A stretch of 16,481 nt of DNA from Dehalococcoidia bacterium (GTDB lineage: Bacteria; Chloroflexota; Dehalococcoidia; Dehalococcoidales; G020351185). Positions 1 to 8,399 of this stretch are shown here, piece by piece. The position numbers were made by a program, and so were the translations under genes. The notes beneath the pieces are model-generated. The model saw only the letters and a list, made by a program, of their open reading frames with translations. It had not been told where the DNA came from and did not search any database. Location of the stretch: assembly GCA_030640385.1 (NCBI GenBank), contig DAOWJL010000014.1, forward strand, positions 1 to 16,481. Reading direction: 5' to 3'. Each line of letters starts with the position of its first letter. Position 1 is the first letter of the stretch.

Positions 1-1787
1 CCTATAAAGGCAACACCCTCATTGTTAATATCTACTGTTGCATTAGTCTTCTCAACAATAGCCCTGATAGTCTTACCGCCAGGCCCTATTACAGTACCAA
101 TCTTGTCCTGTGGAAGCTCCAGTTTATACATCCGTGGCGCATACTGGCTCATCTCCGGCCGGCTGGTACTGATAGCCTTGTTCATCTCGCCCAGTATAAA
201 CCGGCGGGCTTCTTTTGCCTGACTAAGCGTCTTCTCTACAATTTCCATGCTTAAGCCTTTCAGCTTTGTATCCATCTGTATGGCGGTAATACCATCAGTC
301 GTGCCGGCTACCTTAAAGTCCATATCGCCATAATTATCTTCCATGCCTTCAATATCGGTAAGGATGGCATAATCTCCCTTTTCCCCGGTGACCAGACCTA
401 TAGATATACCTGCTACCGCTGCTTTTACCGTGATGCCGGCGTCCATCAGGGACAGGCTGGAGGCACAGGCACTTGCCATTGACGTGCTGCCACTGGAGCT
501 AAGGACTTCAGATACGAGACGGATGGTGTATGGGAAATCATCGTCGGGCGGCATTACCGGCACCAGGGCACGTTCTGCCAGTGCGCCGTGACCGACAGAA
601 CGGCGGCTGGGTGTACCCACACGCCTTACCTCACCGACGGAGAACGGAGGGAAGTTGTAGTGGTGCATAAAACGCTTGGATTCATCCATGCCCAGTCCGT
701 CAAGCTGCTGCTCCTTTTTTATTGAACCCAGTGTAGTAATTGTCAGTACCTGTGTTTCACCACGAGCGAACAACGCCGAGCCATGCACGCGGGGAACCAG
801 CCCTATTTCACAGCTGATGGGGCGTACCTGGGTCAGGCTGCGTCCGCTGACTCTTTCACCTTTGGTTAATATGGTATTTCTTACTTCCTCTTTAATAAGT
901 GTGTCAAAGTAATTAAGAACATCAGCTTCAGGGAATGATTCTCCCAGGCTATCCATAAGCTCTTTCTTTAGTTCTTCCAGAGCCTCTTCCCGCTGAGATT
1001 TTACAGCAGGTTTCAGCGCCTGCGCCAGTTTCTTGCCTGTAATTGAGGATACGGCGGATTTCAGTTCCGATGATACTTCAATAACCGGAACCTCTTCCTT
1101 CGGTTTACCGCAAGCCTTTTTCAGCTCTTCCTGAAGATCAATAAGCTGCTGATTCGCCTCATGGCCGAATCTTATTGCCCTGCTCACAATTTCTTCGCTG
1201 ACATTATTGGCGCCTGCTTCCAGCATAATTATCGCCTCTCTGGTGCTTACGACTACTAGATCAAGCGCGCTCTCTTCTATCTGCGCCATTGTCGGGTTTA
1301 ATACAAGTTCGTTGTCAATATAACCGACATGGACGGCACCTACCGGTCCATCAAATGGAATCTCCGATATTGATAAGGCAGCCGAACTTCCGATGATTGA
1401 CAGCACATCAGGGTCATTCTCCTTGTCTACAGAAAGAACGGTGATTATAAGCTGGATATCACGCCGCCACTGCTTGGGTAATAACGGGCGCAGCGGTCGG
1501 TCGGTAAGACGGCTGGTAAGGGTTGCCTCTTCGCTGGGCCGGCCTTCGCGGCGGATAAAACCACCCGGTATCTTGCCGGCGGCATATAATCTCTCTTCAT
1601 AATCAATGGTCAGGGGCAGGAAATCTATCCCCTCCCGTGGTTTTGGGCTGACACATGCGGTAACCAGGACAACCGTATCTCCATAGCGAATGGTAACCGC
1701 CCCATTTGCCTGATTGGCAAGCTTTCCCGTTTCTATAGTAAGCTTTCTGCCGCTAATTGTGCAGTCAAAAGAATGGGGTATTATCAA
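1..1787 (-). CDS. pnp: polyribonucleotide nucleotidyltransferase (PNPase), C-terminal part beyond the window
   Basis: PNPase is a phosphorolytic 3'-to-5' exoribonuclease of the RNA degradosome. About 595 codons are visible; the 3' end, with the rest of the KH domain and the S1 domain, lies beyond the left edge. The start is a TTG at 1785-1787 with the ribosome binding site AAGGAGA five bases upstream; no ATG fits the conserved N-terminus ([14 protein letters not shown]). Family marks are [11 protein letters not shown] and [14 protein letters not shown] in the first RNase PH domain. The second core has [15 protein letters not shown] around residues 477-491, where D478 and D484 match the essential Asp pair of the E. 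coli enzyme (D486/D492). A KH-domain GPGG loop lies near residue 566. It sits 35 bases downstream of rpsO and has no promoter of its own that I can see, so it is probably co-transcribed, the classic rpsO-pnp arrangement. Confidence 0.97.
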   Translation of the reverse strand, partial: MIIPHSFDCTISGRKLTIETGKLANQANGAVTIRYGDTVVLVTACVSPKPREGIDFLPLTIDYEERLYAAGKIPGGFIRREGRPSEEATLTSRLTDRPLRPLLPKQWRRDIQLIITVLSVDKENDPDVLSIIGSSAALSISEIPFDGPVGAVHVGYIDNELVLNPTMAQIEESALDLVVVSTREAIIMLEAGANNVSEEIVSRAIRFGHEANQQLIDLQEELKKACGKPKEEVPVIEVSSELKSAVSSITGKKLAQALKPAVKSQREEALEELKKELMDSLGESFPEADVLNYFDTLIKEEVRNTILTKGERVSGRSLTQVRPISCEIGLVPRVHGSALFARGETQVLTITTLGSIKKEQQLDGLGMDESKRFMHHYNFPPFSVGEVRRVGTPSRRSVGHGALAERALVPVMPPDDDFPYTIRLVSEVLSSSGSTSMASACASSLSLMDAGITVKAAVAGISIGLVTGEKGDYAILTDIEGMEDNYGDMDFKVAGTTDGITAIQMDTKLKGLSMEIVEKTLSQAKEARRFILGEMNKAISTSRPEMSQYAPRMYKLELPQDKIGTVIGPGGKTIRAIVEKTNATVDINNEGVAFI

Positions 1788-1822
1788 TAGTTTCTCCTTG
1801 TCGTTTATTGCAGATAGAGGAT

Positions 1823-2086
1823 TTACTTGCGGAGACCGAGGCTTTTTATAAGCTTCTTGTAGCGACTGACATCCTGCTTGTTTAAATAAACAAGTAAACG
1901 TCTGCGTTGACCGATAAGCTTGAGCATGCTGTGTTTAGTATGGAAATCATGCCTGTTAACCGCCATATGACCGGTTAGCTGGTTTAACCTTTCCGTCAGT
2001 ACGGCTATCTGGACTTCAGTGGAGCCCGTATCCCCATCATGAATCTTATATTTGTCTATTACGCTTGCCTTTATTTGTTTTTCCAA
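1823..2086 (-). CDS. rpsO: 30S ribosomal protein S15
   Basis: S15 is a primary 16S rRNA-binding protein of the small-subunit platform. The 87-residue product matches the usual 88-89 residues. It carries the family core TGSTEVQIAVLTERLNQLTGH, then HDFHTKHSMLKLIGQRRRLL and the C-terminal YKKLIKSLGLRK. The start is TTG at 2084-2086, supported by AGGAG six bases upstream; the family N-terminus begins at this point, so an alternative start is unlikely. It is first in the rpsO-pnp operon, behind the promoter at 2116-2144, with a leader of only about 20 bases. That leaves little room for the pseudoknot-type autoregulation known from the E. coli leader. Confidence 0.97.
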   Translation of the reverse strand: MEKQIKASVIDKYKIHDGDTGSTEVQIAVLTERLNQLTGHMAVNRHDFHTKHSMLKLIGQRRRLLVYLNKQDVSRYKKLIKSLGLRK

Positions 2087-2115
2087 ACTTTACTCCTACA
2101 CTATCTCTGTAGCCG

Positions 2116-2144
2116 ATTATAACATAAGTACCGATTAGTGTAAA
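2116..2144 (-). promoter_or_regulatory. sigma-70-type promoter of rpsO-pnp
   Basis: On the minus strand, TTTACA (2139-2144) is separated by exactly 17 bases from a perfect TATAAT (2116-2121). Transcription would start near 2109, about 22 bases before the rpsO start codon. It is the best -10/-35 match on this side of the divergent region. Inference from sequence only. Confidence 0.75.
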
Positions 2145-2210
2145 ACAATTCTGTATTGATATTATGTCATTACTCTCAACCATAAAGTCTTTATGTAAAT
2201 TTGGTCAGCC

Positions 2211-2239
2211 TTGACTTGGCATCTGAAATACTCTATATT
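2211..2239 (+). promoter_or_regulatory. promoter for the DUF503-helicase-lgt unit
   Basis: TTGACT (2211-2216), a 17-base spacer and TATATT (2234-2239) each match the sigma-70 consensus at five of six positions. The expected start near 2246 gives a leader of about 95 bases before the DUF503 gene. It lies back to back with the rpsO promoter, 66 bases away. Confidence 0.65.
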
Positions 2240-2341
2240 GGGAATATCATACTACTGCAGTCCGTATCTATAAACATGGTTATTGTTTTCCCCGCCCTGT
2301 ATGTCATAGAGTTACTATTAATTAGCTGAGTCATATTTGTC

Positions 2342-2632
2342 ATGATTGTTGGTGTATGCAGAATAAAGCTTCGTATACCGGAAAACATGTCCCTCAAAGG
2401 TAAGAGGAGTGTACTTAAATCTATAATAACCCAGCTTAAAAACAAATTTAATGTTGCCGTCGCCGAGGTTGATGACCAGCAGCTCTGTCAGATAGCAACG
2501 CTAGGTGTTTGTTCCGTTAGTAACGATAGCAGATATGCAAATGAAGTTCTATCAAAAGTAATGAATTTTATAACAAACGGGCGGTTTGATGTTGAGATAC
2601 TGGACTACGAGATTGAGATTATACCATGCTAG
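2342..2632 (+). CDS. DUF503 / YlxP-family protein
   Basis: A 96-residue protein of the DUF503 family, a small alpha/beta fold of unsettled function. In many Gram-positive bacteria (as ylxP) it lies among translation genes such as infB-rbfA. Recognisable stretches are the start MIVGVCRIKLRIPEN, then SLKGKRSVLKSII, NKFNVAVAEVDDQ and ATLGVCSVSNDSRYANEVLSK; full family length is present. The ATG at 2342 agrees with the family N-terminus, but I see no convincing Shine-Dalgarno site before it. The stop overlaps the first possible start of the helicase gene, pointing to an operon. Here it is near rpsO-pnp, so it keeps an RNA/translation neighbourhood, although it is transcribed away from it. Confidence 0.9.
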   Translation: MIVGVCRIKLRIPENMSLKGKRSVLKSIITQLKNKFNVAVAEVDDQQLCQIATLGVCSVSNDSRYANEVLSKVMNFITNGRFDVEILDYEIEIIPC

Positions 2633-2646
2633 CAGGAGACACTGCA

Positions 2647-4929
2647 GTGGACATCTCGGCCTTTATTGATCACCTTGTTACCATGCCCGATTATAACGCC
2701 CAGATTGCCCATATTGAGCATATCCCGCCCCGAAGCGCCAGCTTCGCCGAGCTGGACAGTCCCCTGCCGGATATCCTCGAAGAGAGCCTTAAAGCAAAAG
2801 GGTTACTGCCCCTCTACACACATCAGGTCCAAGCCGTTAATCATGCGCGCCGTGATAATAATGTCATTGTGTCCACATCAAGTGCCAGCGGTAAGAGCCT
2901 GTGCTATAACATCCCTGTTATCTTGAAAATGCTTAACGAAACGGGCAGCTGCGCCCTTTACCTTTTCCCCACAAAGGCTCTGGCACAGGACCAGTTGCGC
3001 TCTTTTACGGATATGTTCTGCCCTCAGCTGGTCCGCTATGAACAGGTGGCTACCTTTGATGGTGATACCCCTTCAGCGGAACGCTCCGCTATAAGGAAAC
3101 ACGCCAGGATATTGCTCACCAACCCCGATATGTTGCATTTCGGCATACTGCCCAATCACCGCTCGTGGTCAAGGCTGCTGCGACACCTGAAATTTGTGGT
3201 TATAGATGAAGCCCACAGCTACCGCGGCGTTTTTGGCTCTCACGTTGCACTGGTACTGCGCCGCCTGCGGCGGCTGTGCCTGCTCTATGGCTCCAGCCCC
3301 CGCTTCATCTGCTGCTCAGCTACCATCAATAATCCCGCTGAGCACGCCGAGAAGCTGGTTGGTTTACCCTTTCAATTGGTAGATAATGACGGCTCGCCCA
3401 AAGGCGGTAAGGACTTTGTTTTCTGGAATCCGCCCACCGTAGACGACGCCAGGAGTATTCGGCGCAGCGCCAACAGTGAAGCCGCCGGGTTGTTTGCCGA
3501 GCTGATAAGTAACAATATCCGAACTCTGGCATTCAGCCGTACCCGCCGTTTGACCGAGCTCGTTGCCAACTATTCAAAAAAGATACTGGCAGAAATAAGA
3601 CCGTCTTATGCCAACAGGGTAAAGGCATACCGGGCGGGCTATCTGCCGGAACAGAGACGCCTTATAGAAAATGAACTCTTCAGCGGCAGGCTCATCGGAG
3701 CGGTAGCCACCAACGCACTGGAGCTGGGAATTGATGTCGGCGACCTTGAGGCAACTGTGCTTACCGGCTACCCCGGAACTATCGCCAGCACCTGGCAGCA
3801 GGCGGGCAGAAGCGGCCGGCGTAATGATAAATCCCTCAGTATCCTGGTAGCCTTTGATAACCCGCTGGACCAGTATTTTATGCGCCACCCCGAATTCTTT
3901 TTCGGCAAGAGTTTTGAGAACGCCATAATCAACCGGCAAAACCCCTACATATTAAAAGCCCATATCCTGTGTGCCGCCTGGGAATCACCGCTTTCAGACA
4001 ATGATGAGGCATTCTTTGGTACTGTTATGGCTCAGGAAGCCGGGTTATTGGAAAAGCAGGGTGCCCTGAGGCAGAGGCGTAACCGCTGGTATCTTTCACC
4101 TTGTATCTCCTACCCAGCCCAAGATGTCAGCATCCGCGCCACATCGGGAGAGAATGTTACCCTTATTGACACATCAACAAATCTACCTCTTGAGACAATA
4201 GAGAAAAGTAACGCCCTATTTCAGTTACACACCGGGGCTATTTACCTCCACCAGGGTGAAACTTATCTGGTATCCAACCTTGACCTGGAAAGCCATACCG
4301 CCTATGCTGAACCAGTAAAAGTTTCCTACTATACCATATCCAAGGACATTACCGATTTGCATATCATTAACACCATCCATAAAAAACAGTGCGGCCGGGT
4401 GAATGTGTACCTGGGTCATGTTGAGGTTACCACCACTATAGTCGGTTTCAAAAAGAAGGCGCAGTTCACCGAAGAGGTAATCGGCGAAGAGCCCCTGGAT
4501 TTACCGCCACAACATTTCCCAACCGTCGCCCTCTGGTTTGACCTGCCACCAAAGGTTATCAGCTCGCTGATCAAAGCAGAGCTAGAACTCGTCGGCGGTC
4601 TTCATGCTGCCGAACATGCCGCCATCGCCATGCTGCCTCTTTTCGCCATGTGCGACCGCAATGATATCGGCGGTGTTTCCACCCCCTTCCACCCCGATAC
4701 CGGTAAGGCTCAGATTTTCATTTATGACGGTTATCCCGGCGGTGTCGGCATCGCCGAAAAGGGATACGAGCTTGTACGACAGCTATGGCAGGCAACACTT
4801 GGCACGATTGCAGATTGTCCCTGCCAGGAAGGATGCCCCGGCTGTATCCAGTCACCCAAGTGTGGTAATAATAATGAACCGCTGGATAAAAAAGCAGCCC
4901 GAATGATTCTTGAGGGGCTCTTATTCTAG
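2647..4929 (+). CDS. DEAH-box helicase, MrfA/YprA type, with C-terminal DUF1998 zinc module
   Basis: A superfamily-2 ATP-dependent DNA helicase of the YprA/MrfA group; B. subtilis MrfA acts in mitomycin-damage repair. Residues below are numbered from the ATG at 2626. Motif I is SSASGKS (85-91), motif Ia PTKALAQDQ (116-124), motif II DEAH (194-197), motif III SAT (231-233), motif V ATNALELGID (361-370) and motif VI QQAGRSGR (391-398). The C-terminal DUF1998-like part ends with C731, C733, C737, C740 and C746, the MrfA-type metal-binding cysteine cluster. All motifs are intact and full length is present (760-767 residues). I prefer GTG at 2647 because AGGAG lies eight bases upstream; the ATG at 2626 overlaps the DUF503 gene and has no ribosome site. 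lgt follows after 16 bases. Which DNA lesion it handles here is not visible. Confidence 0.9.
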   Translation: MDISAFIDHLVTMPDYNAQIAHIEHIPPRSASFAELDSPLPDILEESLKAKGLLPLYTHQVQAVNHARRDNNVIVSTSSASGKSLCYNIPVILKMLNETGSCALYLFPTKALAQDQLRSFTDMFCPQLVRYEQVATFDGDTPSAERSAIRKHARILLTNPDMLHFGILPNHRSWSRLLRHLKFVVIDEAHSYRGVFGSHVALVLRRLRRLCLLYGSSPRFICCSATINNPAEHAEKLVGLPFQLVDNDGSPKGGKDFVFWNPPTVDDARSIRRSANSEAAGLFAELISNNIRTLAFSRTRRLTELVANYSKKILAEIRPSYANRVKAYRAGYLPEQRRLIENELFSGRLIGAVATNALELGIDVGDLEATVLTGYPGTIASTWQQAGRSGRRNDKSLSILVAFDNPLDQYFMRHPEFFFGKSFENAIINRQNPYILKAHILCAAWESPLSDNDEAFFGTVMAQEAGLLEKQGALRQRRNRWYLSPCISYPAQDVSIRATSGENVTLIDTSTNLPLETIEKSNALFQLHTGAIYLHQGETYLVSNLDLESHTAYAEPVKVSYYTISKDITDLHIINTIHKKQCGRVNVYLGHVEVTTTIVGFKKKAQFTEEVIGEEPLDLPPQHFPTVALWFDLPPKVISSLIKAELELVGGLHAAEHAAIAMLPLFAMCDRNDIGGVSTPFHPDTGKAQIFIYDGYPGGVGIAEKGYELVRQLWQATLGTIADCPCQEGCPGCIQSPKCGNNNEPLDKKAARMILEGLLF

Positions 4930-4945
4930 AAAGATTGGAGAAGAG

Positions 4946-5749
4946 ATGATAGAGATAAACATAGACCCTGTAGCCTTTGCCATTGGCTCGTTAGAAATCA
5001 GATGGTACGGCTTGATGATTGCGATTGGAGTTTTCGTGCTCGTAATGTGGACTTTATGGCAGGTTAAGAAGCACTGGCCCGGTTTTCCCCCGGATAGAGT
5101 GCTGGCCCTTGCCATAGTAGGTATACCCTCAGCCATAATATTTTCCAGACTGATACACGTAATTGACAGGTGGGAGTATTATAGCCAGTACCCCGGCCAG
5201 ATAATCGGCGGTGAGGGACTTACCATCTACGGTGCCATTCTGGGCGCCGTCCTGGGAACCTGGATTTACAGCCGATTCAAGCCCTTTAACTGGGGCTTCG
5301 GCGCCGACCTGGTGGCACCCGGCATTATGTTGGCTCAGGCTATTGGACGAGTGGGTTGCTTTATTAACGGTTGCTGCCATGGCCCGGAGGCACCAACATC
5401 CCTGCCCTGGAGCATAGTCTATCTGCACCCTGACTGTGCTGCCGATTTGAGAAATGTACCCGTTCATCCGACGCAGCTTTACGAAATCATTTTCCTGCTG
5501 TTCTTGTTTGCGTTCATTATGCTGCTCAAGGGCAAACTCAAACCGGATGGCTCGCTGTTTCTTGTCTATCTGGGCGGTTATTCACTGTGGCGCTTCAGTA
5601 TCGGTTTTTTGAGAATAAATGAACCCTTCCTCTTTGGTATGCATCAGGCACAGGTTATAGGTATTGTTGTGCTTATAATAGCTATTGTCTTGCTTATATA
5701 TCGCCGTGTACGTTGGGTTAAAGCGGCTAAGATACCAGATGAAGAATAA
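4946..5749 (+). CDS. lgt: prolipoprotein diacylglyceryl transferase
   Basis: Lgt moves a diacylglyceryl group from phosphatidylglycerol to the lipobox cysteine of prolipoproteins in the cytoplasmic membrane. The 267-residue protein has about seven hydrophobic segments and the family landmarks in order: RWYGLM (19-24), GGEGLTIYGAILG (88-100), the signature GRVGCFINGCCHG (134-146), HPTQLYE (174-180) and WRFSIGFLR (215-223). The GCFINGCC version of the signature is typical of Gram-positive and related lineages rather than the GNFIN form of E. coli. The start is ATG at 4946 with GGAG five bases upstream; an in-frame ATG at 4910 lies inside the helicase gene and lacks a ribosome site. Last gene of the DUF503-helicase-lgt unit. 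A likely client in this window is the octaheme cytochrome at 11208, which has a lipobox. Confidence 0.95.
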   Translation: MIEINIDPVAFAIGSLEIRWYGLMIAIGVFVLVMWTLWQVKKHWPGFPPDRVLALAIVGIPSAIIFSRLIHVIDRWEYYSQYPGQIIGGEGLTIYGAILGAVLGTWIYSRFKPFNWGFGADLVAPGIMLAQAIGRVGCFINGCCHGPEAPTSLPWSIVYLHPDCAADLRNVPVHPTQLYEIIFLLFLFAFIMLLKGKLKPDGSLFLVYLGGYSLWRFSIGFLRINEPFLFGMHQAQVIGIVVLIIAIVLLIYRRVRWVKAAKIPDEE

Positions 5750-5768
5750 AAATAAGGTTATTGATCCG

Positions 5769-5993
5769 TTATTGTAATGACTCGCAGATTTCTCTCATCC
5801 TGACCAGAACCCGCTCAATCTCCTTTTGCAGAGAAGCGAACTCTATCTTTGATGCTTCAGTCGTGCAGCCTTCTCCAATCTTGCGCATTCCTTCAGCAAC
5901 CGATGCCTGCAATACCAGCATCCTCTCGTTTGCTTTCCGGTACCTGTTATGCAACTCTCTGAATTCTGCTATCTGAGATTCTGTCGCTTTCAC
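5769..5993 (-). CDS. small hypothetical protein, predicted coiled coil
   Basis: A 74-residue protein I do not recognise. It is almost wholly helical by composition, rich in Glu, Arg, Lys and Leu with heptad-like spacing (e.g. EFRELHNRYRKANERMLVLQ, then LQKEIERVLVRMREICESLQ), so a short two-helix or coiled-coil protein is likely. There is no signal peptide or membrane segment. The start is GTG at 5991-5993 with a G-rich ribosome site (AAGGGGGG) about six bases upstream. It runs convergent to lgt, only 19 bases apart, with no clear terminator between them. The upstream 150 bases hold a related-looking broken reading frame (see 5947-6145); this gene could be the intact tail of what was once a longer product. 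Confidence 0.6.
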   Translation of the reverse strand: MKATESQIAEFRELHNRYRKANERMLVLQASVAEGMRKIGEGCTTEASKIEFASLQKEIERVLVRMREICESLQ

Positions 5994-6145
5994 AGCAGCC
6001 CCCCTTTAGGCTCTCCGGCCATCGCCTGATTTCTTTTGTGTAATCTAAGTAATTATAAAATTTTCCCTCTGTTTCATCTATTATCTTCTTAAAACCTGCT
6101 GATCTCTTCCGGAGAACTCTTGCCCCATATTGAACTTCCTGCCAT
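5947..6145 (-). pseudogene. possible frame-broken small ORF between the Fe-S protein and the coiled-coil gene
   Basis: From ATG at 6143-6145, 14 bases after the stop of the DsrK-like gene, 18 codons read MAGSSIWGKSSPEEISRF and then TAA. Dropping one T from the TTTT run (near 6090-6093) opens a protein-like stretch (KKIIDETEGKFYNYLDY, then TKEIRRWPESLKGG) that runs to a stop at 5947. If the run of six G near 5999-6004 also lost one base, this would fuse in frame to the 74-residue protein at 5769-5993. I read this as a decayed or mis-sequenced gene. It may also be chance: the ribosome site before the ATG is weak. Confidence 0.3.
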
Positions 6146-6159
6146 TGCTACAGGGTAGA

Positions 6160-7419
6160 TTAAATAGTTATGGCATTGGCAACCAAATCCATTATAGAGG
6201 TTATTTGTATACCCATATTATATTTTTCATTCAATGAATCCAGCTGCAAACGACAGTTTTCGCAGGGGCTGACAACAATCCTGGCTCCGGTCTTTTTAAT
6301 CTGCTCTACCTTTATCTCGCCCGTTTTAATCCTGAAATCATCCAGGTCGGGCTGGGCGACAAGTCCACCACCACCACCGCAGCACCAGTTCTTTTCCCGG
6401 TTAGGAGTCATCTCTCGAAAGTCAGCTGCTACCTGATTGATAATATATCTGGGTTCCTCATAGAAACCGGCATTCCTGCCCACCTGGCACGGGTCATGAT
6501 AAGTAAGCGGCTCTTTAATTTTATCCTGTGTAAGATTTATCTTCCCCTGTTTTATATATTCTGCCATCAGCTCAACGATACCCCTTATTTTAAAAGGTAG
6601 CTTCTCTTTCGCCCACGCTTCATAGAGGAACTGCATTACCCTGTAAGCATGCCCGCACTCAGTAATAACAATCTCTTTAACCTCGAGCGATCTTGCTTCG
6701 TCTATAATCCTCTTTGCGATTGCTACAGCTTGCTTAACATCACCCAGGAAATAGCCATAGTTGGCTGCTTCAAACATAGACAGCGTCCAGTTAGCCTTAG
6801 CCTGATGGAATATTACAGCCGCCGGCAATATGGTATGCGTACCGGCCAGGGCTACATATAGCAAATCGGCACCCTTTTTATCAATCGGGATGTTTGCCTT
6901 CGGGTTGCCCACCCTTTCCTGTAACTCTTTTTCCGTATCCTTTAGCATTTCAATGATAATATCCTTAAAGAGGTCAATGCTCTCCCCCTTTATCACGGCG
7001 GCACCGGCAAGCTCTGCCAGAATCTGTGAACCTCTACCGGCGGTAATAAGCATCGCTTTAGCCACCGCCATAAACCAGGTGGTATCTATGGAAAAGGGGC
7101 AATAATACATACAGCGGCGGCATCCGGTACAGGCATATGTAGTCTTATACAGCTCATCCAGCAGTTTTTCATCGACTTCACTCCCTTCACTGAGTGCAGG
7201 ATAGAATTTCCCGCTACGGGTGAAGTACTTTTTATAGACGCGGCGGATAATCTCTGCCCGGTAGGCAGGCAGATACAGGACATCCCCGGTAGTTACATAC
7301 TGGTGGCAGGCGTCTTTACATATGGAACATCTCGTGCAGATATCGAGATAATATAGAAGCTGCCGATTCATCCTCTTATCTAACACGCCGGCGATAGTCT
7401 TCTGTGCCTTCTCGTCCAT
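6160..7419 (-). CDS. DsrK/HdrD-like iron-sulfur protein (heterodisulfide-reductase family)
   Basis: A 419-residue cytoplasmic Fe-S protein of the HdrD/DsrK/GlpC family. The N-terminal half has two classic 4Fe-4S motifs: C28, C31, C34, C38 and C97, C100, C103, C107. The C-terminal half has one complete cysteine-rich CCG domain: C311 in DPCQVGRN, C346-C347 in WCCGGGGG, and C386/C389 in SPCENC. This is the site that holds a noncubane or special 4Fe-4S cluster and performs disulfide chemistry in HdrB/HdrD. The first CCG half is degenerate, keeping only ECGHAYR (C255), as in DsrK-type proteins. It starts with ATG at 7419, overlapping the stop of the membrane cytochrome gene as TAATG, with GGAG nine bases upstream, so the two are translationally coupled. 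Expected role: electron exchange between the DsrM-like subunit and a thiol/disulfide or persulfide substrate. The substrate is not shown by sequence. Confidence 0.88.
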   Translation of the reverse strand: MDEKAQKTIAGVLDKRMNRQLLYYLDICTRCSICKDACHQYVTTGDVLYLPAYRAEIIRRVYKKYFTRSGKFYPALSEGSEVDEKLLDELYKTTYACTGCRRCMYYCPFSIDTTWFMAVAKAMLITAGRGSQILAELAGAAVIKGESIDLFKDIIIEMLKDTEKELQERVGNPKANIPIDKKGADLLYVALAGTHTILPAAVIFHQAKANWTLSMFEAANYGYFLGDVKQAVAIAKRIIDEARSLEVKEIVITECGHAYRVMQFLYEAWAKEKLPFKIRGIVELMAEYIKQGKINLTQDKIKEPLTYHDPCQVGRNAGFYEEPRYIINQVAADFREMTPNREKNWCCGGGGGLVAQPDLDDFRIKTGEIKVEQIKKTGARIVVSPCENCRLQLDSLNEKYNMGIQITSIMDLVANAITI

Positions 7420-8141
7420 TACACTTCACTCCGTATCAGATTACCGGCAAAGGTACCAACAGCATGTATCAACTTGCTGAAAGGGAAATATATAAATAGC
7501 AGGTTGGCTGTCAGGACATGGCTCACCAGCACCCACTTTGTTGAAGATTCGGCTATGGCTTCGGGGAAAGCCGGGCTAAAAGCCAGCAGGCTGTGAATAT
7601 ACTCTCTGTATTCAGCCACATGAATATCGCCGAAAAAGCGCAGGTGGTTACCAAGCAGAAGTATTACCAGAACCAGTATCAGCAGGAGATAGTCTTCAGG
7701 GATTGCTAAATCCTTGTATGGCGATTTGAAACGCCTCAGGATAAGGTAGGTAACGCTGACCATAAGAACAATGCCAACAGTGCCGCCGGTCCACATGGCA
7801 AACTGTGCCATACCTTCATCACCGAGGGCATTGGCTATGAGAGTGAACTCGTTGAAAAGCCTCAGATGACCGACGAAGGCGCCAATCCCTCCGAGGTGAA
7901 GGAGCAAAACAAAGATCCACATTGCGGCGTCAACCTCGCGCACCTGAGGATAAAAAAAGGAATCTTTAACCAGCTTGAATCCCCTCCCCAGAGTGCTTTT
8001 TGGTCTGGGGAAGAGGCCCAGCTTTACGCTACTGCGGGTTACTCTAAACCACTGGTAGATTCTAAAGGCAGTACCGAAAAGAAAAACGGCTACCGCCACA
8101 TATACAAGTATCCCTGCTACCAGGTATGAGAACCAGTCCAT
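7419..8141 (-). CDS. DsrM/NarI-like membrane cytochrome b subunit
   Basis: A 240-residue membrane protein of the NarI/DsrM/HdrE type, which carries b-type hemes and links the quinone pool to a cytoplasmic Fe-S partner. It has five or so hydrophobic segments (about 5-26, 72-92, 115-136, 150-166, 204-225). Histidines sit in suitable places for axial heme ligation: H82 and H92 in LLHLGGIGAFVGH, H166 in GNHLRFF, H208 in LVSHVL and H226 in KLIHAVG. The DsrK-like gene overlaps its end by one base, and tusA ends two bases upstream of its start, so it is in the middle of a tight operon. Length fits the family. Exact heme ligands cannot be assigned without alignment. Confidence 0.85.
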   Translation of the reverse strand: MDWFSYLVAGILVYVAVAVFLFGTAFRIYQWFRVTRSSVKLGLFPRPKSTLGRGFKLVKDSFFYPQVREVDAAMWIFVLLLHLGGIGAFVGHLRLFNEFTLIANALGDEGMAQFAMWTGGTVGIVLMVSVTYLILRRFKSPYKDLAIPEDYLLLILVLVILLLGNHLRFFGDIHVAEYREYIHSLLAFSPAFPEAIAESSTKWVLVSHVLTANLLFIYFPFSKLIHAVGTFAGNLIRSEV

Positions 8142-8143
8142 AT

Positions 8144-8386
8144 CTACTTTAACCGTTTGACGTAGAATATTATTTCTTTGTCAACCCGCTCCGTTTTGAC
8201 GACTTCATTACCGGTAGTCCTCGCCCAGGATGGTATATCAGCCAAGCTTCCGAGGTCAGTGGCGACTGCCCTGATTATACCCCCAACCGGCACCTTTGTG
8301 ATATTCTGACTAACCCTTACCATAGGTAAAGGGCACAATAATCCTTTAAGGTCTAATTCCAGGTCAACCTTAAGGTCTTCTGCCAT
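8144..8386 (-). CDS. TusA/SirA-family sulfur carrier
   Basis: An 80-residue TusA-family protein. The family accepts a persulfide on the cysteine of a CPxP motif and passes it on, for example in tRNA thiolation or dissimilatory sulfur metabolism. The motif is present as CPLP with C18 as the carrier cysteine, preceded by LDLKGLL as in the family, with a downstream DIPSWARTTGN segment and a C-terminal beta strand (EIIFYVKRL). A strong ribosome site (AAGGAGGGGG) precedes ATG at 8386. Placed between a DsrE-family gene and the DsrM/K-like pair, it is more likely a sulfur shuttle for that module than a housekeeping tRNA-thiolation TusA; this is inference from position. Confidence 0.92.
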   Translation of the reverse strand: MAEDLKVDLELDLKGLLCPLPMVRVSQNITKVPVGGIIRAVATDLGSLADIPSWARTTGNEVVKTERVDKEIIFYVKRLK

Positions 8387-8399
8387 TTATACCCCCTCC

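Noticed and set aside
2626..2646. ATG 2626 as helicase start
   Set aside because: Possible, but GTG 2647 has AGGAG eight bases upstream and the ATG has none; the difference is seven residues.
4910..4945. Upstream in-frame ATG giving lgt a 12-residue extension
   Set aside because: It lies inside the helicase gene, has no ribosome site, and the ATG at 4946 has GGAG at proper distance and matches the family N-terminus.
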